Of a stretch of DNA of 49,218 nucleotides, positions 16,712-25,489 are shown piece after piece. Position numbers and translations under genes: made by a program. This DNA is from Cryobacterium sp. PH31-AA6. Its GTDB lineage: Bacteria; Actinomycetota; Actinomycetes; Actinomycetales; Microbacteriaceae. The stretch lies in contig NZ_JASISS010000024.1 of the NCBI RefSeq assembly GCF_030063195.1, positions 1 to 49,218 on the forward strand, given 5' to 3'. Under the pieces are notes generated by a model, which saw only the letters and a list, made by a program, of their open reading frames with translations, searched no databases and was not told where the DNA came from. Within the stretch, counting starts at the first letter, position 1; every line of letters begins with the position of its first letter.

Positions 16712-17717
16712 TCCGACAGCTCAGACCCAGCCACGCGTGACCGTCGCAATCCTGACCTACAACGGTGAGGTGTACCTGGAGCGCATCCTCACCGAGGTGC
16801 TGGCCCAGGAGCTGGACGGCGCGATTGAGGTGCTCGTTATCGATTCGGGATCCACGGATTCCACTCTCGACATCGTGCGCCGATACCCGGCGGTTCGCCT
16901 TCACGAGATCCCGAATGCCGAGTTCGGGCACGGCAAGACGCGTAATCTCGCCGCACAGCTCGCGACCGGCGAGTTTGTTGCCTACCTGACGCATGATGCC
17001 ATTCCGGCCTCCCGATCGTGGCTGCGAGAGCTGCTGGAGCCGTTCCGCCTGGATGAGCGCATCGTCGCCGTCATGGGCAAACAGATTCCGCGCGCCGGTT
17101 GCTTCCCACTGCTCAAGTACGAAATCCGTGGCGTGTTCGCGGGGTTCGGTCCGGACTTCGGCACGTCGGTGTTCTACAAGGACGCTTTCGTGCAGAGCGA
17201 AGGCGTCCTGAACGCCATCAGCTTTTACTCCGACGTGAATTCGGCGGCACGGCGCGATTTTCTGCTCAACACCATCCCGTATCGGGATGTGCGGTACGCG
17301 GAGGATCAACTGTTCGGCAAGGACCTCATCGAGGCCGGATACCGCAAGGCCTACGCGGGCCGTGCCGCCGTCGAACATTCGAATGACCTCACCCTGAACG
17401 AGTACGGCAAACGGATCTTCGACGAAACCATCGGTCTTCGGCAGATCGGTTTCCCGATCCCGGCCATGACGCGCGGCACGCAGGTGCGCCTCACCGCTCG
17501 GGGAATCGTCGGTGACACGCTCCGCATCCTGCGTGACCCGGACTTCAGTTGGAAGCGGCGTCTTTTCTGGCTGGCCATGAACCCGCGGTACCAGGTGCGC
17601 AAATGGGCGAGCTACCGGCCGTCTACCCTCGTCGATCTGGCGGACAACGGTGCCATCGCGTCACGCTCACTTGAACACAGCCGCAAGCCGTCCGTAGGCT
17701 CGACGAGCGCGTCCTGA
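16704..17717 (+). CDS. GT2 glycosyltransferase (rhamnosyltransferase type)
   Basis: A 337-residue GT-A enzyme with VAILTYNGEVYLERIL, VIDSGSTDSTLDIV, IPNAEFGHGKTRNLAAQ and LTHDAIPASRSWLREL. The N-x-x-F-G-H-G-x-T-R-N pattern is characteristic of RgpB/RfbN-like rhamnosyltransferases, which fits the dTDP-rhamnose genes nearby. Arg/Tyr-rich C-terminal residues (NPRYQVRKWASY) may lie at the membrane. It closes the three-gene operon begun by the WsaF-like gene. Its last 51 bp overlap the convergent pyruvyltransferase gene. Confidence 0.88.
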   Translation: MTDPTAQTQPRVTVAILTYNGEVYLERILTEVLAQELDGAIEVLVIDSGSTDSTLDIVRRYPAVRLHEIPNAEFGHGKTRNLAAQLATGEFVAYLTHDAIPASRSWLRELLEPFRLDERIVAVMGKQIPRAGCFPLLKYEIRGVFAGFGPDFGTSVFYKDAFVQSEGVLNAISFYSDVNSAARRDFLLNTIPYRDVRYAEDQLFGKDLIEAGYRKAYAGRAAVEHSNDLTLNEYGKRIFDETIGLRQIGFPIPAMTRGTQVRLTARGIVGDTLRILRDPDFSWKRRLFWLAMNPRYQVRKWASYRPSTLVDLADNGAIASRSLEHSRKPSVGSTSAS

Positions 17718-18881
17718 GGTTGCCCGGAGCAGCTTCACCCACCACACGGTTCGAAGCAAGTTGAATGCCGTGCGGAGTTCTTCAAGTTCACTCTGGAGCC
17801 CGACCAGGTCTGACGCGAGCTTGTCAGCTTCCGCCATCTTGGCCAAACGCCGGCTCTCAGAGTAGGAGAGCGCGAGGTCTCGATCGCCAATGACGTGCTT
17901 GGCCTGATCCAGGAGAATGACATCTTGCTGTCTCGTGGGCGTGACCGGACTGCTGGCCCACTCATTCAGGGACTCTGGCGACACGGAGATTATCTCGGCG
18001 TACCTGGTGAAGGCCCGGATAATCTCTGAGCGGTCCGCATCAATGAGTTTGCGATAGTCGGGGCGCTCCAAATCAATGCGATCTAATTGCTCGACAAACT
18101 CCCCGCGGGACTTCACCAGGTTCGCGCCCAGTCCGCGGTCGGAGAAGTAGTACTCCGCCTTTTTCTGGTGGATCGAGATGAAAGGCACATTCTGGCTGTA
18201 GGCAAAGATCGAAGCATGCAGCGACGACACGGCTACGTATTTCATCTGGCCGATGACGGAATGCAGCTGAAGGGGACTGAGACGATCCAGAAAGATGCTG
18301 TTGGTTTTGTCGAACGGTAGAGACTTCATAAACGAGGCATCGCTGTTGTAGTGGGTGAAGGGAATGAACACCTTCCGGTACGGAATCGAGTCGATGATCG
18401 GAATCAGATCCTCGATCATCCGTAGCGCGTGGGGGACCATGTGGATGCCCACCAACGGTTCACCCGGTTCCGCGCCAGGGATGTCGTAGTGCTCAGCAGT
18501 GAGCAATGTGGTTGCGCACGGAACGACCTTGGCCTCCGGCACCCAACGGCGAAGGACTTCGACCTCGTGTTCCGAGCGGGCGGAAACGAAGGCATATTCC
18601 TTGAGATAGTCGAGGTTGTCCGCTGATGACCAGACACCGGCCGCGTTGAGGACATGGCGGCCGGGTTGGCGATATGAGTCGTAGAAAGGGTCGCCCGACA
18701 CTCTGATCAACTCGCCACCGCCGACAATAAGAGGCGCCGGCATCTGGACCTCGAATGGGTCCACGATCCGGGCGGCGATGCCGAAACTTTCAAAGATCTG
18801 TTGGCCCGCTATCCCAATCGCGATGTCGCCGGTATTCGGACTGAGCGAGTCGAAGAGAAGGTTGCCTGTGGTGTTGGACAT
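17667..18881 (-). CDS. Polysaccharide pyruvyltransferase family protein with C-terminal coiled coil
   Basis: A 404-residue protein. The N-terminal SPNTGDIAIGIAGQQIFE is the PS_pyruv_trans opening, followed by IVGGGELIRVSGDPFY, AAGVWSSADNLDYL, FVSARSEHEVEVLRRW, VGIHMVPHALRM and SSLHASIFAYSQNVPFISIH. The last group is the conserved S-x-R/L-H-x2-I-F-A active-site region. The enzyme would add ketal-linked pyruvate from PEP, making the glycan acidic. The last 60-70 residues form a charged heptad-like helix and a basic tail, an unusual addition that may bind a partner or the membrane. ATG 18881 has GGGAAC upstream; TTG 18899 would overlap the wzt stop as TTGA. It follows wzt on the same strand. Confidence 0.87.
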   Translation of the reverse strand: MSNTTGNLLFDSLSPNTGDIAIGIAGQQIFESFGIAARIVDPFEVQMPAPLIVGGGELIRVSGDPFYDSYRQPGRHVLNAAGVWSSADNLDYLKEYAFVSARSEHEVEVLRRWVPEAKVVPCATTLLTAEHYDIPGAEPGEPLVGIHMVPHALRMIEDLIPIIDSIPYRKVFIPFTHYNSDASFMKSLPFDKTNSIFLDRLSPLQLHSVIGQMKYVAVSSLHASIFAYSQNVPFISIHQKKAEYYFSDRGLGANLVKSRGEFVEQLDRIDLERPDYRKLIDADRSEIIRAFTRYAEIISVSPESLNEWASSPVTPTRQQDVILLDQAKHVIGDRDLALSYSESRRLAKMAEADKLASDLVGLQSELEELRTAFNLLRTVWWVKLLRATSGRARRAYGRLAAVFK

Positions 18882-18895
18882 ATGGTTCCCGGCCC

Positions 18896-20080
18896 TCAAC
18901 CCTCGGTAGCGCCGAGGATTATTTGTGGATCCAGGCTCAGGATCCCATTGCCGATTCCCTCGTCGGCGACGTCAAAGGAGGTGATGCCGCTCCTTCTGTC
19001 ATAGGTCGTACCGGCGGAATCCCCTAAACCCACGTTGATCAAATATTTTCCGGTACCCACGCGCACATCGGGAAAGGCCAGCCGAATGCTGTGGTGTCCG
19101 ATTGTGTTGGGGAGCGTGACATCCATTGGAAAGGTCGTCATCCCGTAGAGATTCATTCCGAGCGTGTTCTCGATCGAGAGTCCAATGCCCCAGTGGGGTT
19201 TGGGCTGGTGGACATCCACGCCGATGTCGACTATCAGATTGAAGCGGCCGTCGGCGCGCTCCGTGTGGGCTTTGGCGCTCGCGAGGGTGTACGGCGCGCT
19301 CAGGTCGCGAGAGCTGCTCGATGCGTCAACGCGATGCGCTTCGGCATCGTATCCGTCTCGAAGAATTCGGATTCCCTCGGTCGGGTCACCGTCGTGCATC
19401 ACCCTGCCCTTGTCGAGGACTACGACACGATCGCACAACCGGCCGACCTGCTCGCTCGAATGGCTGACGAGAACGATCGTGCGACCTTCGCTCTGGAACT
19501 GGGCGATCTTATCCATGCACTTGCGCTGGAACGGCTCATCACCGACGGCGAGCACTTCGTCGACCAGGAGGACGTCGGGATCAACGTGGATGGCCACGGA
19601 GAAGGCGAGGCGGACGTACATGCCCGAACTGTAGAACTTCACCTGGGTATCAATGAACTCTTCGATGCCGGAGAATTCTACGATCTGGTCAAACTGCCGA
19701 TCGGTCTCCTGTCTCGAAAGTCCCAGGAGCGCCGCATTCAGATACACGTTTTCCCGGCCGGTGAGGTCCGGGTGGAATCCAGCTCCAAGTTCGAGTAGCG
19801 CGGCCATTCGACCGCGGCGTAGAACAGACCCCGATGTCGGCTGGATAATCCCACCGATGACCTTCAGGAGCGTGCTCTTCCCGGAACCATTGTGTCCGAC
19901 CAGACCCACCGTCGAGCCGGTCTTGATATCGAGTGAGATGTCCCTCAGCGCCCAGAAATCCTCTCGGTACGCCTTTGAATTCGAGAAGTTGAGAATTCGC
20001 TCCTTGACGGACTTGTCCTTGTGGAGGATGAATCTCTTGGAGACATCGTTGACGCTGATGATCGTAGCTGGCTGAGTCAT
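18896..20080 (-). CDS. wzt: ABC exporter ATPase with C-terminal glycan-recognition domain
   Basis: This is the ATPase of an O-antigen/teichoic-acid type ABC exporter, 394 residues. The nucleotide-binding domain (about 1-240) has GLVGHNGSGKSTLL (Walker A), FYSSGMYVRLAFSVA (signature of the Wzt/TagH type), DPDVLLVDEVLAVGD (Walker B) and VLVSHSSEQVGRLCD. About 150 residues follow as a beta-rich Wzt_C domain (LIVDIGVDVHQPKPHWGIG through FPDVRVGTGKYLINVGLGD). In E. coli O8/O9a this domain recognises the modified end of the finished chain before export. ATG 20080 has AGGA 9 nt upstream and lies 1 bp after the wzm stop. Confidence 0.95.
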   Translation of the reverse strand: MTQPATIISVNDVSKRFILHKDKSVKERILNFSNSKAYREDFWALRDISLDIKTGSTVGLVGHNGSGKSTLLKVIGGIIQPTSGSVLRRGRMAALLELGAGFHPDLTGRENVYLNAALLGLSRQETDRQFDQIVEFSGIEEFIDTQVKFYSSGMYVRLAFSVAIHVDPDVLLVDEVLAVGDEPFQRKCMDKIAQFQSEGRTIVLVSHSSEQVGRLCDRVVVLDKGRVMHDGDPTEGIRILRDGYDAEAHRVDASSSSRDLSAPYTLASAKAHTERADGRFNLIVDIGVDVHQPKPHWGIGLSIENTLGMNLYGMTTFPMDVTLPNTIGHHSIRLAFPDVRVGTGKYLINVGLGDSAGTTYDRRSGITSFDVADEGIGNGILSLDPQIILGATEG

Positions 20081-20081
20081 A

Positions 20082-21002
20082 TTAGAGTTCCTGAGCAAAA
20101 TTACCTTGGAGTCGCGAGAAAACTCGCTGGGACAACCACAGCAGTACCAAGCCGATTGCCAGGGCGATGAAGAGGCGAACACCAAGATCCGGAGGCCAGT
20201 TGATCGCATCCGACTCGGTCGTTCCAGCGACCCAGAGTGCTTTCTGCATTCCCAGGACTGCGAGAGTGACCGGGTTCATCAGGTACAGCTGCTCAAGCCA
20301 ATTCCCGTTGAGCTTGTCGTGGACGAAGCTGAACGAGTAGACGATGGGTGACGCCCAGAAGAGCACGATGAGGGCAACTTCCACAAGATGTTGGACGTCT
20401 CGCAGATAGACGTTCACGCTGGAGAGGAAAATGCCCAGAGCCGTGCCGAAGACAAGGACAGTCACAAAGGAGAGCGGCGCATATAAAACGTCGCTTGTCA
20501 CAGGGAATTGGCCTACGACGAGGGTGGCAACGACCAGGATCGCGAACTGGATCGCGAAATTGAAGAGCGCGCTACCGACGCTTCCCAGGGGGAAGATCTC
20601 TCGCGGGAGGTAGATCTTCTTCACCAGGCCCGCGTTGTTGAGGATCGAGGTTGTACCGCTTGAGACAATCTCCGTGAATAGGCCCCAGATGGTCAGGCCC
20701 ACGAACACAAAGATGGCGAAGCTGGGGATGTTGCGCGCCAGACCCATGATCTGGCCGATGGCGAAGTAATAGATCATGAGTTGCGTCAGCGGTCGGACAA
20801 GGCTCCAGAGGAGCCCCAGAGAGCTGTCCTTATACCGCGCCTTGATCTCGCGCCTGACGAGCATGCTCATCAGCTCGCGATGAGACCAGATGTCCTTGAG
20901 GGACTCCAGAGTGCCTGTGACGAATCCGTATTGCTGTCCAACGGGACGCAAAGGTTCTTGGGAGATTTTCAGAGCGCGCTGGTCGGCGTCAGACGACGTC
21001 AT
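20082..21002 (-). CDS. wzm: ABC exporter permease for polysaccharide
   Basis: A roughly 306-residue permease with about six membrane segments. The N-terminal amphipathic region LMSMLVRREIKARYKDSSLG and the SLVRPLTQLMIYYFAIG segment are typical of ABC2-type Wzm/TagG proteins. It is the membrane half of the exporter with the downstream wzt and would flip undecaprenyl-linked glycan outward. ATG 21002 has GAGG 3 nt upstream; ATG 21011 is the other possibility. A TAGAAT box on the minus strand (21047-21042) could drive the wzm-wzt-pyruvyltransferase operon. Confidence 0.94.
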   Translation of the reverse strand: MTSSDADQRALKISQEPLRPVGQQYGFVTGTLESLKDIWSHRELMSMLVRREIKARYKDSSLGLLWSLVRPLTQLMIYYFAIGQIMGLARNIPSFAIFVFVGLTIWGLFTEIVSSGTTSILNNAGLVKKIYLPREIFPLGSVGSALFNFAIQFAILVVATLVVGQFPVTSDVLYAPLSFVTVLVFGTALGIFLSSVNVYLRDVQHLVEVALIVLFWASPIVYSFSFVHDKLNGNWLEQLYLMNPVTLAVLGMQKALWVAGTTESDAINWPPDLGVRLFIALAIGLVLLWLSQRVFSRLQGNFAQEL

Positions 21003-21041
21003 ACGCCTCATTTCATTTGTGCAGATGTGATGGTCGGATCA

Positions 21042-21047
21042 ATTCTA
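21042..21047 (-). promoter_or_regulatory. Candidate -10 element for the wzm operon
   Basis: TAGAAT on the minus strand lies 40 nt before the wzm ATG. No good -35 is visible, but two 38-bp direct repeats begin about 30 bp upstream and could hold activator or repressor sites. Confidence 0.35.
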
Positions 21048-21078
21048 GGTGATGCGGCTTCGTGGTATTCCTGCCAGG

Positions 21079-21154
21079 GGCTCGGGCGTCACGGATCCTG
21101 ATGCGCAGCTCCTGAAGGCTCGGACCTCACGGATCCTGATTCACAGCCCCTAAA
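21079..21154. repeat. Two 38-bp direct repeats in the wzm/lipoprotein divergent region
   Basis: Copy 1 (21079-21116) and copy 2 (21117-21154) are back to back. They share GGCTCGG, then TCACGGATCCTGAT, then CAGC and CCT with a few substitutions. A CCCCTAAAGGGG hairpin sits at the end of copy 2. The 264-bp gap 21012-21275 contains these repeats, the wzm promoter candidate and AT-richer DNA (CAATAATAATC) in front of the lipoprotein gene, and no other gene. Confidence 0.85.
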
Positions 21155-21275
21155 GGGGGGTGCCCATGTACGGCATTAGACCGCGCGGGTCAGAGGAATC
21201 GGTCGACTTTGCGCAATAATAATCAGGGTGGTGCCGGGGAGCATGACAGTACGGATCTATGGTTTGGAACCTGTC

Positions 21276-21776
21276 ATGAAATTGCAAACGTTGCCACGGA
21301 GTCAGGGGATGATGCGCCGTGTGACGTCCGGCCTTGCTGTGGCAGTGGCTTTCAGCCTCGTCGGCTTCGGTCTGACTGCCTGCGCCACTTCGGAGGGCGA
21401 ATCGCCTGCTCAGTCGAGCGCGCCCGCGTCGAGCGGTACCCCGGACAAGTCGAACACGGCCAGTCCCGCCGCCGTTCCCACGCAAGAGGCCGTGATCGTG
21501 GTCGCCGGCGCCGATGTTGATGGTCTCAATGTCTCGGCATCCGGCTACGTGGCGGGAGTCGTTGAAAATGGGGGCAAGTGCTCGTTCGTTTTCACGCGCC
21601 CGGACAAGCGCGTTGAATCGAGCCGCGACGCCGTGGCCAATGTCGTGGACACAGCCTGCGGTTTCGTCCAGATTCCAATCGACCAGTTCTCCAAGGGGGC
21701 CTGGCAGGTCGTTCTGACCTACACCTCCAGCGACTTCACCCTGACCTCAACGCCCACCGACTTGGAGATCCCGTGA
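21276..21776 (+). CDS. Small secreted lipoprotein, unknown function
   Basis: About 166 residues. A basic N-terminus and hydrophobic core (SGLAVAVAFSLVGFGLTAC) end in a lipobox LTAC, so the mature protein should be lipid-anchored at Cys. A Ser/Ala/Pro-rich linker leads to a beta-rich domain with one Cys pair (GKCSFVF and DTACGFV) that could form a disulfide. This looks like an Ig-like fold, but no family is recognised. ATG 21276 has GGAA 7 nt upstream; ATG 21228, 21309 and 21312 are alternatives. Its stop overlaps the GTG of the next gene (GTGA), so both secreted proteins are made together and probably work together. Confidence 0.8.
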   Translation: MKLQTLPRSQGMMRRVTSGLAVAVAFSLVGFGLTACATSEGESPAQSSAPASSGTPDKSNTASPAAVPTQEAVIVVAGADVDGLNVSASGYVAGVVENGGKCSFVFTRPDKRVESSRDAVANVVDTACGFVQIPIDQFSKGAWQVVLTYTSSDFTLTSTPTDLEIP

Positions 21777-24061
21777 ATCTGAAGAAAATGGGCGCGTTGG
21801 TGCTGGCCGGCGTGCTGGCCGCGACCCTCCTCTCCGTGGTAAGTCCTGTCCAGACTGCGACGGCGGCGGACGGCGCGCTCTTTGAACCGGGGAACATCAT
21901 CAGCGACGCCGTTTTCTTCGATGGTCAGTCGATGGATGCGGGCGCAGTGCAGTCATTCCTCTCGGCCAAAGTTCCGAACTGCCGAGCCGGCTACACCTGC
22001 CTCAAGGACTACAGCCAGGACACTCCGTCCAGGGCTGCCGTGTCCAACGGCTGCACGGCCTATGCCGGTCGTGCGAACGAAAGCGCAGCCGCGATCATCG
22101 CGCGGGTCGGGGTGGCCTGTGGGATCAGCCCGAAGGCCATGATCGTGTTGATCGAAAAAGAGCAGGGTCTCATCTCCGATACCTGGCCTTCGGCCAGGCA
22201 ATATCGAAGCGCAACAGGCTATGGCTGCCCCGATACCGCGGACTGTGACGCCACCTATTACGGGTTCTTCAACCAGGTCTATGCAGCGGCACTGCAGTTC
22301 AAGTACTACGCCGCTAACCCGACACGCTGGAATCACGTTCCCGGAAGAAACAATGAGGTGCGATACAACCCGAATGTGGCGTGTGGCTCCGGAACGGTGT
22401 TCATCCAGAACCAGGCAACTGCCGGACTCTACAACTACACCCCGTACCAGCCCAACGCCGCTGCGCTCGGCAATCTTTACGGGACCGGAGACGGTTGCAG
22501 TTCTTATGGGAATCGAAACTTCTGGCGCATGTTCACCGACTGGTTCGGTTCCCCGACGATGGGCACGAGCCTGCTACGCACGGTGGCGGACGGCACGGTT
22601 TACCTGGTTTCGGGCAACTCCAAGTACCCAGTACCCAGCATCGGCATACTCATCGCCCTCGCGCCGCTGGGCACGGTGGGCTATGTGTCGCAGTCCTACC
22701 TTGACCGATTCACAACGGCTCACACCGTCGGACGTTCCCTGCGCGCGAACGATGGCACCATCTACTTTTACGACTCTGGCATCAAGCTGCCCTTTGCCTC
22801 CTGTGGACAGGCGACGGATTATGGGGCATCGTGCGCTGCGAGCGGCTATGTACAGCTCACCGACGCGCAGATTGCAGCGTTCTATACCGGGCCGATACTG
22901 CGCCCGGTTCTTGGAACAGTCGAAGGCAGCAGGTACTACATCAAGAACGGTACCAAGGCCGAGATTCTTGACGATCAATCGCAAGCCGCTGCCGGAATAC
23001 CGGCCGGGATGAACGTACTAACCGAGAACGCCGTTTCTGCCCTGTCGCTGGTTGCCCCCGTCGTTCGTGACGGGGCCTTTGCGAAGGCACGATCCACGTC
23101 AAATTACAGCCTGCTCGCGGCGGGGAAACGATACGGGATGGCTGCCGGCGCCGAGTCATCGCTTGGGGTCGTGACGCGGACGACGGGTTCGCTCTCGTCG
23201 ACCAGCATGGGCTTGATCCCGGCGTCGGCTGCATCATTCACCGGAGTATTCACGGCCGGGGGAGCGCCACCCGCCATCGTCGTCAATTCGGAGGGGCGCT
23301 ATGCGCTCACTGCTGGCGGACTGACCGCAATCAGTGTTCCGGTCGCTGTTCCTCAGGCACTGATTGACACCTACCCGGACAAGGGAACCATCGCCGCCGG
23401 ATCGTTCATCAAATCGCCGAACGCTGCCGATGTCTTCGTCGTCATGCCGACAGATATTCGACCGATTAGCGGCTGGGGTGCGCTACTGGCTCTGACACCC
23501 GACGGCAACCCCGTCATCACGACCGTGGCACCCTCCGTAATCGCTTCCCTGACCCAGGGCCCGGTCGCCCTGACGGCGGGGACTCTGGTGCGGTCACCCG
23601 AGAATGCGACCGTATATTTCATTGACGGCGTGACAAGTCGAATCGCATTCACGAGCTTCATCTTCCCGCTGGAGGCAGGTTTTGGAGACTTGGTTTTTTC
23701 CACTGAACAGCGCATTCAGGCGTATCCACTGGGCGCGAAGTTGATGACCTTTGGTCTCTCCTGCGGAGCGGACTTGTATGTTGCGGCCGGTGGACAGGTG
23801 CACCGTGTTGACCCTTCGAAGGCTGCGCTCTACCCGTTCGACTACGTTCCAATGGATCAGTTCACTTGTGGCCAGATGAAAGAGGGAGCGGCGGCGCCTA
23901 CCTTCATCCGAACACCGGATGGCGGAATCTACCAGCTTGTCGCCGGGCAGAAGCGCCCGGTAGCGTCGATGGCGCGGCTGGGTCAGATCATCGGAACTGA
24001 GACCTGGCTCGATGTCGTTCCGGCATTTGCCGCTGTCATCCCGACGGGACCGCTGGCCTAG
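21773..24061 (+). CDS. Large secreted protein: lysozyme-like N-terminal part plus repeated C-terminal modules
   Basis: A 762-residue exported protein. The signal peptide (MNLKKMGALVLAGVLAATLL onward) has a likely cleavage near TATA-AD at about residue 32. Next comes a Cys-containing segment (PGNIISDAVFF, SFLSAKVPNC, GYTCLKDY). A helical lysozyme/transglycosylase-like region follows with SPKAMIVLIEKEQGLIS, ATGYGCPDTADCDATYYGF and NYTPYQPNAAALGNLYG; Glu in IEKEQGL is a plausible catalytic acid. From about residue 265 to the end, several 80-100-residue modules of the type G-T-x-x-R...G-x-V-Y-x-V...G-x-K-x-P recur, suggesting a propeller-like or wall-binding array. The substrate is unknown; peptidoglycan or the exported glycan is plausible. 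It is coupled to the lipoprotein gene. Confidence 0.8.
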   Translation: MNLKKMGALVLAGVLAATLLSVVSPVQTATAADGALFEPGNIISDAVFFDGQSMDAGAVQSFLSAKVPNCRAGYTCLKDYSQDTPSRAAVSNGCTAYAGRANESAAAIIARVGVACGISPKAMIVLIEKEQGLISDTWPSARQYRSATGYGCPDTADCDATYYGFFNQVYAAALQFKYYAANPTRWNHVPGRNNEVRYNPNVACGSGTVFIQNQATAGLYNYTPYQPNAAALGNLYGTGDGCSSYGNRNFWRMFTDWFGSPTMGTSLLRTVADGTVYLVSGNSKYPVPSIGILIALAPLGTVGYVSQSYLDRFTTAHTVGRSLRANDGTIYFYDSGIKLPFASCGQATDYGASCAASGYVQLTDAQIAAFYTGPILRPVLGTVEGSRYYIKNGTKAEILDDQSQAAAGIPAGMNVLTENAVSALSLVAPVVRDGAFAKARSTSNYSLLAAGKRYGMAAGAESSLGVVTRTTGSLSSTSMGLIPASAASFTGVFTAGGAPPAIVVNSEGRYALTAGGLTAISVPVAVPQALIDTYPDKGTIAAGSFIKSPNAADVFVVMPTDIRPISGWGALLALTPDGNPVITTVAPSVIASLTQGPVALTAGTLVRSPENATVYFIDGVTSRIAFTSFIFPLEAGFGDLVFSTEQRIQAYPLGAKLMTFGLSCGADLYVAAGGQVHRVDPSKAALYPFDYVPMDQFTCGQMKEGAAAPTFIRTPDGGIYQLVAGQKRPVASMARLGQIIGTETWLDVVPAFAAVIPTGPLA

Positions 24062-24226
24062 GCGCCGTGATCTCAAGGACTTGCGTTGCGGCGTCGATCA
24101 GGGAGTCAAGCTCGAGTTTTCTGCTGTCTGCTGCAACCGTGTAAATTAGACGGAGTCTTGAGCGATATGTAGAAGCGATCGTCGGCTGGGTGGGTTCTGC
24201 TGAACCAAAGATGTGAGGATATCTGA

Positions 24227-25489
24227 ATGCCGGTGGGAAAGACTGCGAGCAACCCTCCTTCCGGAACGGGGTTGGGAGGCTCTGCACGTTCAATCTCGGA
24301 GGCGCTCGGCGGTCACCGGAATTCCCTCGGTTTCATCCGCCTCGTCCTGGCTTCGCTGGTAATCTTCGATCATGCGTTCCCGCTCGGCGGGTTTGGTGCA
24401 GATCCGGTGCTCGCCCTCACCAAGGGCCAGGCCTCGATCGGAAGCCTTGCGGTCGGTGGATTCTTCGCGATCAGTGGCTACCTGATAACGAAGAGCGGAA
24501 TGTCAGCGGATCTGCTCCAGTACTTCTGGCGCCGTGTTCTCCGGATCTTTCCCGCTTTCTGGGTCGTCCTCCTCTTTACGGCAGTCATCGTCGGGCCAAT
24601 CCTGTGGGTTTCGACTGGCCACCCGATTGGAAGCTACTTTCGATTCGCGCCGGACGGCCCTTTTCACTATCTCCGCGCGAACTGGCAGTTGTCAATCGGT
24701 GCCTACGGGATTTATGACCAGCTCGCCGCCTCCACCCCATGGGGCGTCCAGGTGGGAGCCAGCGTGTTCAACGGCTCGCTCTGGACGCTCATCTACGAAT
24801 GGCACGCCTATCTGCTAATCGGTGTCGCGGTCGCGTTCGGCGTCCTGGTCAACGCTCGCGTGCTTGTGCCGCTTGCCACGGTACTGCTCCTGGCACTTCA
24901 GATCGCCGCCATCACGAATCCTGGGTCACCCGGCGCGATCGCCCCATATCTGGCGGACACATATCGAATCACCCTGACGTTCACTTTCATGCTCGGGGCC
25001 ACGCTTGCTGTTTACTCCAAGCGAGTCATTTACAGCAATGGGCTCGGGGTGTTGTCCGGACTCGTGCTGTTGCTCACTCTTCGCTATGGCGGTTTCCTTA
25101 CAATCGGGACAATTGCCGGAACCTACTTCGTCTTCTACCTGGCGGCTCGTCTGCCACGAGGCGTGCAGTGGATCGGAAGTAAGAATGACTACTCATACGG
25201 CGTCTACATCTACGGCTTCCTGGTCCAACAGGTTCTCGCCCACTTGGAGTGGTATCGGCTCGGCTACCTTCCGTATGCCCTCATCGCCCTCATCGTGACA
25301 TTCGGGCTGGCCTGGCTGAGTTGGCACGGAGTCGAGAAGCGAGCGTTGGCGCTCAAGAACTGGGGACCCGGTCGGGGTTGGTCACACTGGATCGACCGCA
25401 CACGGAAATGGCGTGGCAGGAGACGTTCAATCATCCCCACTGAGCCCTCGGGTTCCGCAGCGGAATTGCCGGCTAGCGCGAAGCCTTAG
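24227..25489 (+). CDS. Acyltransferase family 3 (OafA-like) membrane protein
   Basis: A 420-residue multi-pass protein of about ten membrane segments. Acyltransferase_3 features are LGFIRLVLASLVIFDHAFPLGG (first helix with the conserved His), VGGFFAISGYLITKS, YFWRRVLRIFPAFWV (conserved R-R-x-x-R-I-x-P) and FNGSLWTLIYEWHAYLLIG. These enzymes usually O-acetylate surface polysaccharides. AGGA lies 8 nt before ATG 24227. A basic, disordered tail follows the last helix. It overlaps the end of the convergent DUF2142 gene by 17 bp. The 165-bp gap before it has a TAAATT box but no clear promoter. Confidence 0.9.
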   Translation: MPVGKTASNPPSGTGLGGSARSISEALGGHRNSLGFIRLVLASLVIFDHAFPLGGFGADPVLALTKGQASIGSLAVGGFFAISGYLITKSGMSADLLQYFWRRVLRIFPAFWVVLLFTAVIVGPILWVSTGHPIGSYFRFAPDGPFHYLRANWQLSIGAYGIYDQLAASTPWGVQVGASVFNGSLWTLIYEWHAYLLIGVAVAFGVLVNARVLVPLATVLLLALQIAAITNPGSPGAIAPYLADTYRITLTFTFMLGATLAVYSKRVIYSNGLGVLSGLVLLLTLRYGGFLTIGTIAGTYFVFYLAARLPRGVQWIGSKNDYSYGVYIYGFLVQQVLAHLEWYRLGYLPYALIALIVTFGLAWLSWHGVEKRALALKNWGPGRGWSHWIDRTRKWRGRRRSIIPTEPSGSAAELPASAKP

